Origin: Arthrobacter frigidicola
GTDB lineage: Bacteria > Actinomycetota > Actinomycetes > Actinomycetales > Micrococcaceae
Length of the DNA stretch: 64,000 bases
Assembly: GCA_003602285.1 (NCBI GenBank)
Contig: QZVU01000009.1
Span: 1-64,000 of the forward strand
Reading direction: 5' to 3'
The translations under genes were made by a program, and so were the position numbers. This document shows, piece by piece, positions 36,572 through 44,267 of this stretch (positions are counted from its first letter, which is position 1; each line of letters begins with the position of its first letter). The notes under the pieces are model-generated. The model was not told where the DNA came from and did not search any database. It saw nothing but the letters and a program-made list of their open reading frames with translations.

Positions 36572-38329
36572 TCAGGCGTGCTGGACCAGGCGCTGGCGCA
36601 CGGCCATGTCCCGGTACAGCGCGCTGCTTTCAACGAGGGTCGCGTGGGTGCCCGAGGCCACCACCCGCCCGCGGTCCATCACCAGGATCCGGTCGAAGTC
36701 GGCGATGGTCGAGAGGCGGTGGGCGACGACGACGACAGTCCGGCTCCGCGCGGCCTCGCTGAGGGTCCGCTGCAGCAGCTGCTCCGTGCGTGAGTCAACG
36801 GCGGAGGTGGGTTCATCCATCAGCAGGACCGGCCGGTCCGCCAGAAGCACCCGCGCCCAGGCAAGGCGCTGGCGCTGTCCGCCGGAGAGCCGGACGCCGT
36901 CCTCGCCGAGGTTGAGCCCCAGGCCCGTCTCCGACCGCTCCACCAGCTCGCCCAGTCCCACCGATTCCAGCGCGGAGACCATCCCGGCCGCGGTGGCGTC
37001 GGGGGCGCTGATCCGCAGGTTGTCGGCGAGCGTGCCGCTGAGCACGGGCGCCTCCTGCTCGACGAGGCCGAGGCGGGAGCGCAGCTCCCTGCGCGGGATG
37101 GCCGCCAGGGGCACGCCGTCATAGGTGATCGTTCCCCCGGTGGGTTCGTAGAAGCGCTCGAGGAGCCCGAGCACGGTCGACTTTCCGGCGCCCGAGGGTC
37201 CGACGATCGCGGTCCGGCTGCCTGCGGGGACCGAGAAGCTGAGGTCCGTGAGGACCGGTTCGCCGCCGTCGTCGTCGTACCCGAAGGACACCGCGTCGAA
37301 CCGGACCTCAGGCGCAGTGGATGCGGTGCGTCCGGGCGCGAGGCCGTCCTCATCGCCGGCTTCGGGCTCCAGCCGGGCGACCTCCTGGATCCGGTCGAGG
37401 GCCGCCAGGCCCGCCTGGATCTGGACGAAGGCGCCCAGTGCGGATCCGATGGGCAGCACCAGCAGGAACAGGTAGAGGATGAACGCCAGCAGGTCGCCGA
37501 GGGCCAGGGACCCGTCGGCCACCCGGACGCCGCCCACCGTGAGGACCACGATGAACGCGCCCTGGATACAGATCGACATGATCGGCTCGACGACGGCCTG
37601 CAGTTTTGCCGCCGCCACCCCGGCGCGGTAGGCGCCTACGGCCTCCCGGTCGATCAGAGCCGCCTCGCGGTCCTCGGCCACCGCGGCCTTAATGGTGCGG
37701 ATGCCGGAAAGGCCGCGCTCCACGGCGGCCGCCATGGCGCCCACCGCCTCCTGCACCTGACGGCTCCGCCTGCGGATCAGCGATCCCAGCAGCACGACGC
37801 ACGCGGCGCCGCCCAGCACCGCGGTGACCGTGATCCCGAAGAGCAGGGGGTCGAGACGGATCATCAGCACCACCGCGGCGGCGAACATGAGCACCGAGGA
37901 CACGATCTCGAAGAGGCCCGAGGTGATGACGCTGCGCAGCAGCGTGGTGTCCGATCCGACCCGGGACATCAGGTCCCCCACGCGCCGTGCGTCGAACTCA
38001 CGGACCGGCAGGCGCAGCAGCTGGCCGACGAGGGAGCGGCGGACGCCGAGCACGACGGATTCGGCGGTGCGCTGCAGGAGGTAGGACTGGCCGGCGCTGA
38101 AGACCGCCTGCCCGAGGGTGATCGCCACGAGCAGCCACAGGAACGCGGTCCAGTCGGTGCCGGCGCCGACGGCGTTGATGAGCTGCTGGACCATGAGCGG
38201 CTGCAGCAGGGCAAGGGCGGTGGCGACCAGGGAAACCGCTCCGGCGGCCACGAGCAGGCCCACGTGTCCGCGCAGGTAGGGCAGGAACTCGGCGAAGGAG
38301 GCCCGCCGCTCCGGGACTTCGGTGCTCAC
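36572..38329 (-). CDS. ABC transporter, fused permease and ATPase (exporter type)
   Basis: A 585-residue type IV ABC half-transporter that would act as a homodimer. Six membrane helices span about 25-315. The nucleotide-binding domain has GPSGAGKSTVLGLLERF near 378, LSGGQRQRLAWARVLLADRP near 485 and VLLMDEPTSAVDS. It resembles multidrug/lipid exporters of the LmrA/BmrA kind; the substrate is unknown. Its start overlaps the stop of the upstream HTH gene by 4 bp. It is the second gene of a leftward HTH-ABC-winged-helix unit, typical of a regulated export and protection cassette. Confidence 0.92.
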   Translation of the reverse strand: MSTEVPERRASFAEFLPYLRGHVGLLVAAGAVSLVATALALLQPLMVQQLINAVGAGTDWTAFLWLLVAITLGQAVFSAGQSYLLQRTAESVVLGVRRSLVGQLLRLPVREFDARRVGDLMSRVGSDTTLLRSVITSGLFEIVSSVLMFAAAVVLMIRLDPLLFGITVTAVLGGAACVVLLGSLIRRRSRQVQEAVGAMAAAVERGLSGIRTIKAAVAEDREAALIDREAVGAYRAGVAAAKLQAVVEPIMSICIQGAFIVVLTVGGVRVADGSLALGDLLAFILYLFLLVLPIGSALGAFVQIQAGLAALDRIQEVARLEPEAGDEDGLAPGRTASTAPEVRFDAVSFGYDDDGGEPVLTDLSFSVPAGSRTAIVGPSGAGKSTVLGLLERFYEPTGGTITYDGVPLAAIPRRELRSRLGLVEQEAPVLSGTLADNLRISAPDATAAGMVSALESVGLGELVERSETGLGLNLGEDGVRLSGGQRQRLAWARVLLADRPVLLMDEPTSAVDSRTEQLLQRTLSEAARSRTVVVVAHRLSTIADFDRILVMDRGRVVASGTHATLVESSALYRDMAVRQRLVQHA

Positions 38330-38565
38330 TGCCGGCGCCCCAGCAGCCCCCGCCCGCCGTACTTGCGGTGCACAGCCTGCCGGGTCACGCCAAGGGGCCC
38401 GGCAATCTGTTCCCAGGTCAGCCCGCGGGCCCGGGCGCGCCGGACCTGGACTGCCTCGACGCGTTCGAGTTCCTGCCGAAGCCTTGCCGCGGCCGCGAGG
38501 CCCGATCGCGGATCGTCATCCGCCGCGGCGGTCCTTACAAGGTCCATCATGTCCTCCACTCTCAT
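38326..38565 (-). CDS. Small helix-turn-helix protein upstream of the ABC exporter
   Basis: A 79-residue protein. An N-terminal helix (MRVEDMMDLVRTAAADDDPR and on) leads into an AsnC/sigma-70-region-4-like helix-turn-helix, ARARGLTWEQIAGPLGVTRQ followed by AVHRKYGG. It has no ligand domain, so it may pair with another regulator or respond directly. The promoter with TTGACA and TATGTT lies so close that the transcript would begin at or next to the ATG, giving a leaderless mRNA, and no ribosome site is present. Inverted half-sites flank that promoter. The stop overlaps the ABC gene by 4 bp. Autoregulation of the cassette is inferred. Confidence 0.82.
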   Translation of the reverse strand: MRVEDMMDLVRTAAADDDPRSGLAAAARLRQELERVEAVQVRRARARGLTWEQIAGPLGVTRQAVHRKYGGRGLLGRRQ

Positions 38566-38567
38566 GA

Positions 38568-38613
38568 TGTCAACATAGATTGACTCAGAGCATCGTGTCA
38601 AGGGATGTTGACA
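38568..38613 (-). promoter_or_regulatory. Promoter with flanking inverted half-sites, leaderless HTH gene
   Basis: On the minus strand a consensus -35 TTGACA (38601-38596) is followed after 18 bp by TATGTT (38577-38572). Initiation would fall at about 38565, the first base of the HTH start codon. TGTCAACAT (38568-38576) and ATGTTGACA (38605-38613) form a perfect 9-bp inverted repeat that brackets the promoter with centres 37 bp apart. A repressor bound to both arms would cover the -35 and -10 elements. Confidence 0.65.
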
Positions 38614-38647
38614 CGCAAAGGGAGGTCCGAAGGGGTAGCGGCCGGGT

Positions 38648-39430
38648 TCAGGGGCGCCCGGCCGCAGCGGTCCACGAGGCGTAGGTGGAGCCGAGCACCA
38701 GCGGGTCGGACGGAATGTTGATCCCCTGCCGGAAGGCCTTACCTGCGGCCCCGGGGAGCGGCAGCGGGAGCGCCAGGCCCCGGCGGCCGGGAACCCGCAG
38801 GTAGTCGGCGGCATACTCGCGGGCCGTGCGGACCTCGGGCCCGGCCACCTCACGCGCCTGCCCGGTCGTAGCCGCCGGCACGAGTTCAACGAGCCGGCGG
38901 GCGACGGCGTCGGGATCGATGGTCTGAAAGCGGGTGCCGGAGAAGTACGGGCAGAGCCTTACCCGCCGCAGGGAGGAGTGAAGGGCCTCGACGAAGCTAT
39001 GGAACTGGGTGGCACGCAGGATGCAGGTGTCGAGTCCCGCGCCGAGGTAGGCCTTTTCCTGGGCGAGCTTGGCCTGATAGTAGGCCAGCGGAGATTTGTC
39101 GATCCCGACGATCGAGAGCAGAACCGCCCGGCCCACCCCTTCGGCGGCGGCGGCCTCCAGCAGTCTCGCCGCGCCGCCCACGAAGGTTCCCTGCTGGGCG
39201 GCACGGAGCTTCGCGTTCGTCACGTCGATCAGCGCCTCAGACCCGCGCAGCGCCTCCTGCAGGCCCTCCCCCGTCGACACATCGGCCCGGCGGTACTGCG
39301 GCCCCTCGGGAGAGTCCGGCCGCCTGCCGGAACGGGAGAGCACAACGACCTCGTGCCCCTCCTCGAGAAGGTGCCGCGTGACCAGGGACCCGACGGCTCC
39401 CGTTCCACCCACAACCGCTACCCTGCGCAC
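38648..39430 (-). CDS. NAD(P)-binding NmrA/SDR-like protein
   Basis: A 260-residue atypical short-chain dehydrogenase. The N-terminus is VRRVAVVGGTGAVGSLVTRH with the GGTGAVG nucleotide loop, then VVVLSRSGRRPDSPE, where the arginines suggest NADP. The segment AAAEGVGRAVLLSIVGIDKS and a YYQAKLAQE motif replace the usual YxxxK active site. Such proteins often act as redox sensors or reductases of quinones and sugars; the substrate cannot be told. The GTG at 39430 has a G-rich ribosome site. It precedes the HTH-ABC unit on the same strand but is separated from it by a separate promoter. Confidence 0.85.
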   Translation of the reverse strand: MRRVAVVGGTGAVGSLVTRHLLEEGHEVVVLSRSGRRPDSPEGPQYRRADVSTGEGLQEALRGSEALIDVTNAKLRAAQQGTFVGGAARLLEAAAAEGVGRAVLLSIVGIDKSPLAYYQAKLAQEKAYLGAGLDTCILRATQFHSFVEALHSSLRRVRLCPYFSGTRFQTIDPDAVARRLVELVPAATTGQAREVAGPEVRTAREYAADYLRVPGRRGLALPLPLPGAAGKAFRQGINIPSDPLVLGSTYASWTAAAGRP

Positions 39431-39550
39431 CGCGCCCCCTTGCCGCTTGGAACTCCGGGCCCCTGCGGCCGGATGACGCCACTCTAGACGCCGCTGCGGG
39501 CAGAACACAGGACCGGAACACAGCGTTATCTCAGCGGAGAGTTAACGCAG

Positions 39551-39582
39551 AGGGCGCCGGGTCCTTCCGGACCCGGCGCCCT
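39551..39582. terminator. Hairpin terminator downstream of the PAC2 gene
   Basis: A perfect 14-bp stem, AGGGCGCCGGGTCC and GGACCCGGCGCCCT, around a TTCC loop. It lies after the stop of the leftward PAC2 gene and before the start of the NmrA-like gene. Confidence 0.85.
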
Positions 39583-39632
39583 CTGATTCTGTACGTGATG
39601 GCGACGCTATATTGAAGCGCCTGCTCAGCCGC

Positions 39633-40622
39633 TCAGCGCTTGCCGGAGGGATCGGTGGCATCGCCCTGATCCTCGTCGTGGTCCAGCGCGCCGCCGAGCA
39701 GCAGGCTTGACTCCTCTTCGGCCTGCGGGCTGGCCAGGTAGGCCTCGACCTCGGCGCCGAGTTCGTCGGCGCTTACCAGTTCGCTGTTCTCCTTCACCAG
39801 CAGAGAGCGGCGCTCGACGCTGGCGGTGCGCTCGTCGTAGTTCTCCTCGAGGGAGTTCACGACCGACTGCACCTCGGCCGACCCGCTCACCTGGCGGGCG
39901 ATCTGCCGCTCAACGACCCGGCCGGTCTCCCGCAGCCGGTCGGTGGGGAGCATCAGCTCCGCCGTGGCACCCAGGTGTTCGAGGGCGGCGACAGCAGCGG
40001 GCGGGTATTCGGCCTCGGCAAGGTAATGCGGCACATGGACCACGAGCCCGACGACGTCGACGCCGGCTTCCATCAGCCGCATCTCCATCAGGGAGCCCAC
40101 CGAGGCGTCGACCTGAACCGTCGGCCGCCAGGCGTTCATCCCGGCGGTCAGGTCCGGACGGTTCCCGTGGGCGGTCACTCCGATGGGCCGGGTGTGGGGC
40201 ACCGCCATGGGGGCCGAGTGGATCCAGGCGACGAGCGAGACGTCGAAGTCCTCGATGAGGAGCTGCACGGCGCTGACGAAGCGTTCCCACTGCAGGTCAG
40301 GCTCGAGTCCCGCCAGCAGCAGGAACGGCTCGCCGAGCCCGTCATGAAGCAGGTGCAGCTCAAGCCGCGGCGCCTGGTAGTCGGTGAAGTGGTCCTCCTC
40401 GAAGAGGATCCGGGGACGTCGGCTGCGGTAGTCGATGAGCTGGTCGGTGTCGAACACGGCGACGAGCTCCGAATCGAGGGTCTCCAGCAGCTCCTCGCTA
40501 ACCTGCGAGATGACCTGCCCTGCGTCGAGGAAGCCGTTCAGGCCCGCCAACAGGGGCAGCCCGTGCAGCCGCTCGGGGTCGACGGTGGTACTGAGGCTGA
40601 ACAGTGTCCGTGGATCAAGCAT
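39633..40622 (-). CDS. PAC2 family protein (proteasome assembly chaperone-like)
   Basis: A 329-residue protein of the PAC2 family. It has LLAGLNGFLDAGQVISQVSE near 25-45, LVAVFDTDQLIDYRSRRPRI near 55-75 and MRLMEAGVDVVGLVVHVPHY near 195-215. The C-terminal third is charged and helical. In eukaryotes PAC2 helps proteasome assembly. In Actinobacteria the role is unclear, perhaps linked to the Pup-proteasome system. Two ATGs are adjacent; the second (40622, MLDPRTLFSL) has the better 5-bp spacing from AGGAGG. The frame is open far upstream without support. It is divergent from pepA. Confidence 0.9.
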   Translation of the reverse strand: MLDPRTLFSLSTTVDPERLHGLPLLAGLNGFLDAGQVISQVSEELLETLDSELVAVFDTDQLIDYRSRRPRILFEEDHFTDYQAPRLELHLLHDGLGEPFLLLAGLEPDLQWERFVSAVQLLIEDFDVSLVAWIHSAPMAVPHTRPIGVTAHGNRPDLTAGMNAWRPTVQVDASVGSLMEMRLMEAGVDVVGLVVHVPHYLAEAEYPPAAVAALEHLGATAELMLPTDRLRETGRVVERQIARQVSGSAEVQSVVNSLEENYDERTASVERRSLLVKENSELVSADELGAEVEAYLASPQAEEESSLLLGGALDHDEDQGDATDPSGKR

Positions 40623-40993
40623 CATTTCCTCCTGCATTTCCCGAGGCAGCCGGCGCGGGCGCGCCATCGGGGTTCCAACTACTCTGCTGATTCTCTCAAC
40701 ACCGTGGGCGCATCCAACATTCCGCACCGCCGACACAGGGGAATCTGACAGGCTCCGGGTAAGGCCCGGAAGGGCCCCGGGCGGCGGGACGTCCGGCGGA
40801 CGGCCACCGGCGGGCTGCGGCGCGACGGCGAACCCCGGCGGCTCGGCGGGCCGCGGCCGCTCCCGGTCCGGGTGGGCGCCGGCCAAGGGGATACGATCGA
40901 AGGACGGACACCGGCCTGCCCGCAGCCCGGCGCCGGGTGCTGCACAGGCGGCCCGGAGCCCGATTCCCCATCTCGGAAAGAGGAAACACCTTA
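40623..40993. promoter_or_regulatory. Divergent spacer between the PAC2 gene and pepA
   Basis: A 371-bp spacer between genes read in opposite directions; it must hold both promoters. Apart from AGGAGG for the PAC2 gene and AAGAGGAAAC for pepA I see no clear operator, repeat or small gene. The middle is very GC-rich with short CCGG/CGGG runs. Confidence 0.4.
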
Positions 40994-42541
40994 GTGATGA
41001 AGCCAAGCGAGCCCACTCTGACAGCGGTTGCCAAAGACCTCAAGAAAATCCCAAGCGACGCCCTGGTGATCGGCGTGGGCAAGGGCCAGGACGGCCCGGT
41101 CCTGCTCGACAGTCCCCTGCCGGCGAAGGCCGCCCGCGCCCTGGGCGATTCGCTCCAGGTCCTCGGCGTGACCGGCGCCGCTGACGACGTCCGCCGGCTG
41201 GCCGCACTGCCCGACACCGGCTCGGAGTCCCTCGTGCTGGTCGGCGTGGGCCCGGTCACCGCCGGAAGCGCCCTGCCGGCCGAGACCCTGCGGCGCGCTG
41301 CCGGAGCAGCGGTCCGCCAGCTCAAGGGCCTCGAGACCGTGGTGCTCGCCCTGCCGGCACCGGGCGCGGCCGAAGCCACGGCAATCGCCGAGGGTGCCGC
41401 ACTGGGCGCCTACGCCTACGACGGATACCGTTCCAGGCTCGGCGCCGACGGCAAGCCCGCCCCCCGCAAGGATGACGGGCCGGTGCGCACCATCCTCGTA
41501 CACACCGCCGCCGCGCAGGACGCCGCCCTGACGGCCGGGCTGGCCCGCGCCGCCGTCCTGGCGAAGAACGTGAACCTCACCCGCTCGCTGGTCAACCAGC
41601 CGCCGAGCCACCTCTACCCCGAGAGCTTCGCGCAGGCAGCGCGGGACCTCTCGAAGGGCCTGCCCGTCAAGGTGACGGTGATGGATGAGAAGAAGCTCGA
41701 ACGCGACGGCTACGGCGGCATCCTCGGGGTCGGCAAGGGCTCCTCCCGGCCGCCGCGCCTGGTGAAGGTCGAGTACGCGCCCGCGAAATCGAAGGTGCAC
41801 CTGGCCCTGGTGGGCAAGGGCATCACCTTCGACTCCGGCGGACTGTCCCTGAAGCCCGCCGCCGGTATGCAGACGATGAAGCTGGACATGGCCGGCGCCG
41901 CCGTCGTGCTCAACACCGTCCTCGCCGTGGCCGAACTGGGCCTGGCCGCCAAGGTGACCGCCTGGCTGTGCCTTGCAGAGAACATGCCCTCGGGCACCGC
42001 CCAGCGTCCCGAGGATGTCCTGACCACCTACGGCGGACGCACCGTCGAGGTCCTCAACACCGACGCCGAGGGCCGTCTGGTCCTCGCCGACGGCCTCGCC
42101 GCCGCCAGCGAGGAGCACCCCGACGCCATCATCGACATCGCCACCCTCACCGGCGCCCAGATGATCGCCCTCGGCAACCGCACCTCCGGTGTGATGGGCG
42201 ACGACGGCGTGCGCGACGCGGTCAAGGCCGCGGCCGACCGCGCAGGCGAGCCGTTCTGGCCCATGCCGCTGCCCGAGGAACTGCGCCCGAGCCTTGACTC
42301 CCAGGTGGCCGACATCGCCAACATCGGCGAGCGGTTCGGCGGCATGATGACGGCGGCCGTCTTCCTGCGGGAGTTCGTCGGCTCGACCGACGGAGAGAAG
42401 ATCCCGTGGGCGCACCTCGACATCGCCGGACCGGCCTTCAACGAAGGCTCCGCCTATGGATACACGCCCAAGGCGGGCACCGGCGTCGGCGTCCGCACGC
42501 TCCTGGCCTACGTCGAGGACGTGCTCGAGCGGGCCTCCTAG
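40994..42541 (+). CDS. pepA: Leucyl aminopeptidase (M17 family)
   Basis: A 515-residue cytoplasmic metallo-aminopeptidase that removes N-terminal residues from peptides. The C-terminal catalytic domain has the two-metal motifs VGKGITFDSGGLSLKPAAG near 275, KLDMAGAAVVLNTV and the family signature LNTDAEGRLVLADGL near 355. The N-terminal macrodomain-like part is more variable. GTG at 40994 and ATG at 40997 are adjacent; both follow AGAGGAAAC. It stands alone and ends in a clear hairpin terminator. Besides peptide turnover, PepA in E. coli also binds DNA; nothing here shows that. Confidence 0.95.
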   Translation: MMKPSEPTLTAVAKDLKKIPSDALVIGVGKGQDGPVLLDSPLPAKAARALGDSLQVLGVTGAADDVRRLAALPDTGSESLVLVGVGPVTAGSALPAETLRRAAGAAVRQLKGLETVVLALPAPGAAEATAIAEGAALGAYAYDGYRSRLGADGKPAPRKDDGPVRTILVHTAAAQDAALTAGLARAAVLAKNVNLTRSLVNQPPSHLYPESFAQAARDLSKGLPVKVTVMDEKKLERDGYGGILGVGKGSSRPPRLVKVEYAPAKSKVHLALVGKGITFDSGGLSLKPAAGMQTMKLDMAGAAVVLNTVLAVAELGLAAKVTAWLCLAENMPSGTAQRPEDVLTTYGGRTVEVLNTDAEGRLVLADGLAAASEEHPDAIIDIATLTGAQMIALGNRTSGVMGDDGVRDAVKAAADRAGEPFWPMPLPEELRPSLDSQVADIANIGERFGGMMTAAVFLREFVGSTDGEKIPWAHLDIAGPAFNEGSAYGYTPKAGTGVGVRTLLAYVEDVLERAS

Positions 42542-42547
42542 GTCAGT

Positions 42548-42586
42548 ACGAAGGCCCGCCCGGCACACCGCCCGGCGGGCCTTCGT
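42548..42586. terminator. Hairpin terminator after pepA
   Basis: Arms ACGAAGGCCCGCC and GGCGGGCCTTCGT form a perfect 13-bp stem 7 bp after the pepA stop, with CCGG-rich inner sequence that can extend the stem. Confidence 0.85.
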
Positions 42587-42736
42587 GAGACTGCCCACAC
42601 GTGCCCGGAATGGGCGGTTCCCATGTGGCCGCGGGCAGCATCTGGCGATAGGGTAAAGCCTGATCACCAAGCAATTTGGCACAATCAATCACCGACGCGT
42701 CGCGGCGCGTCATTGCTTACGCGAGGGAGCGTCAAA

Positions 42737-44119
42737 GTGGCCGATACGGCAGCTGCGCAAGAATTCGACATCCTGATCCTCGGCGCGGGAAGCGGTGGCT
42801 ATGCCGCCGCCCTCCGGGCCGTTCAGCTGGGTTTGACCGTAGGTCTCGTGGAGAAGGGCAAGCTGGGCGGCACCTGCCTCCACAACGGCTGCATCCCCAC
42901 CAAGGCGCTCCTGCACACGGCGGAGGTCGCGGACAGCGCCCGCTCGGCAGGCAAGTACGGCGTGAACGCGACCTTCGAGTCGATCGACATGGGCGCGGTG
43001 AACGCCTACAAGGAAGGCATCGTCGCCAGCAAGTTCAAGGGGCTGACGGGCCTGATCAAGTCCCGTGGCATCACCGTAATCGAGGGCGCCGGCCGGCTGA
43101 CCTCCCCGAACACCGTCGAGGTCGACGGGACCTCCTACACGGGCAAGAACATCGTCCTTGCCACCGGCTCCTACTCGCGGACCCTGCCTGGCCTTGAGAT
43201 CGGCGGCAAGGTCATCACCTCCGACCAGGCTTTGCAGATGGACAGCGTCCCCAAGAGCGCCATCATCCTCGGCGGCGGCGTCATCGGCTGCGAGTTCGCC
43301 TCCGTCTGGGAGTCCTTCGGCGTCGACGTCACCATCATCGAAGCCCTCCCCTCCCTGGTGCCCAACGAGGACGCCACCATCGTCAAGGCCTTCGAGCGTG
43401 CATTCAAGAAGCGCGGCATCAAGTTCAACACCGGCACCCGCTTCCAGGGCGTCGAGCAGAACGACGACGGCGTCACCGCCACCCTCGAGGACGGCAAGAC
43501 CTTCAAGGCCGACCTCATGCTCGTGGCCGTGGGCCGCGGACCGGCCACCGCGAACCTCGGCTTTGAAGAGGCGGGCCTCACGATGGACCGCGGCTTCGTC
43601 ATCACCAACGAGCGCCTCCACACCGGCGTCGGCAACATCTACGCCGTCGGCGACATCGTCCCCGGCCTGCAGCTGGCCCACCGCGGCTTCCAGCAGGGCA
43701 TCTTCGTCGCCGAAGAGATCGCCGGCCTCAAGCCCGTCGTCGTCGAGGACCTCAACATCCCCAAGGTCACCTACAGCGAGCCCGAGATCGCTTCGGTCGG
43801 TTACACCGAGAAGGCCGCCAAGGAGAAGCTGGGCGAGGACAAGGTCCTGACCCAGGAGTACAACCTGGCCGGCAACGGCAAGAGCTCCATCATCGGCACC
43901 GGCGGGCTGGTGAAGCTCGTCCGCGAGAAGGACGGCCCCATCATCGGTGTCCACATGATCGGCAGCCGCATGGGCGAGCAGATCGGCGAGGCGCAGCTGA
44001 TCGTCAACTGGGAGGCCTACCCCGAGGACGTCGCCCAGCTGGTCCACGCCCACCCGACGCAGAACGAAGCCCTCGGCGAAGCCGCCCTGGCCTTCGCCGG
44101 CAAGCCCCTGCACAGCTGA
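42737..44119 (+). CDS. lpdA: Dihydrolipoyl dehydrogenase (E3)
   Basis: A 460-residue flavoprotein that reoxidises dihydrolipoyl groups on E2 subunits and reduces NAD+. The FAD motif is FDILILGAGSGGYAAALRAV. The redox disulfide is Cys47-Cys52 in GGTCLHNGCIPTKALLHTAE. The NAD-binding GGGVIGCEFASVWESFGVDV and second FAD motif NIYAVGDIVPGLQLAH follow. The active-site base is in HAHPTQNE at 437-444. The start is the GTG at 42737 after GAGGGAGC; the upstream open frame has no family similarity. It lies upstream of the 2-oxoglutarate dehydrogenase E2 gene with two hairpins between, so the transcripts may be separate. Confidence 0.97.
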   Translation: MADTAAAQEFDILILGAGSGGYAAALRAVQLGLTVGLVEKGKLGGTCLHNGCIPTKALLHTAEVADSARSAGKYGVNATFESIDMGAVNAYKEGIVASKFKGLTGLIKSRGITVIEGAGRLTSPNTVEVDGTSYTGKNIVLATGSYSRTLPGLEIGGKVITSDQALQMDSVPKSAIILGGGVIGCEFASVWESFGVDVTIIEALPSLVPNEDATIVKAFERAFKKRGIKFNTGTRFQGVEQNDDGVTATLEDGKTFKADLMLVAVGRGPATANLGFEEAGLTMDRGFVITNERLHTGVGNIYAVGDIVPGLQLAHRGFQQGIFVAEEIAGLKPVVVEDLNIPKVTYSEPEIASVGYTEKAAKEKLGEDKVLTQEYNLAGNGKSSIIGTGGLVKLVREKDGPIIGVHMIGSRMGEQIGEAQLIVNWEAYPEDVAQLVHAHPTQNEALGEAALAFAGKPLHS

Positions 44120-44124
44120 GCTCC

Positions 44125-44171
44125 GCCCGCACCCCCAAGTGCGGGCCCGGTGCACCCCAAACGGGGTGCAC
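44125..44171. terminator. Two consecutive hairpins between lpdA and sucB
   Basis: GCCCGCAC and GTGCGGGC (44125-44146) and GTGCACCCC and GGGGTGCAC (44150-44171) form two adjacent perfect stems just after the lpdA stop. Neither is followed by a T-run, which is common for terminators in high-GC Actinobacteria. Confidence 0.65.
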
Positions 44172-44267
44172 TAAGCTCGCAATAAGCCATCCAAGCATTT
44201 CCGGCTGACCCTGCACCACGGGGGCCAAGCCGCCAGGAACGAACCAACAAGGAGAAACGGGGACACT

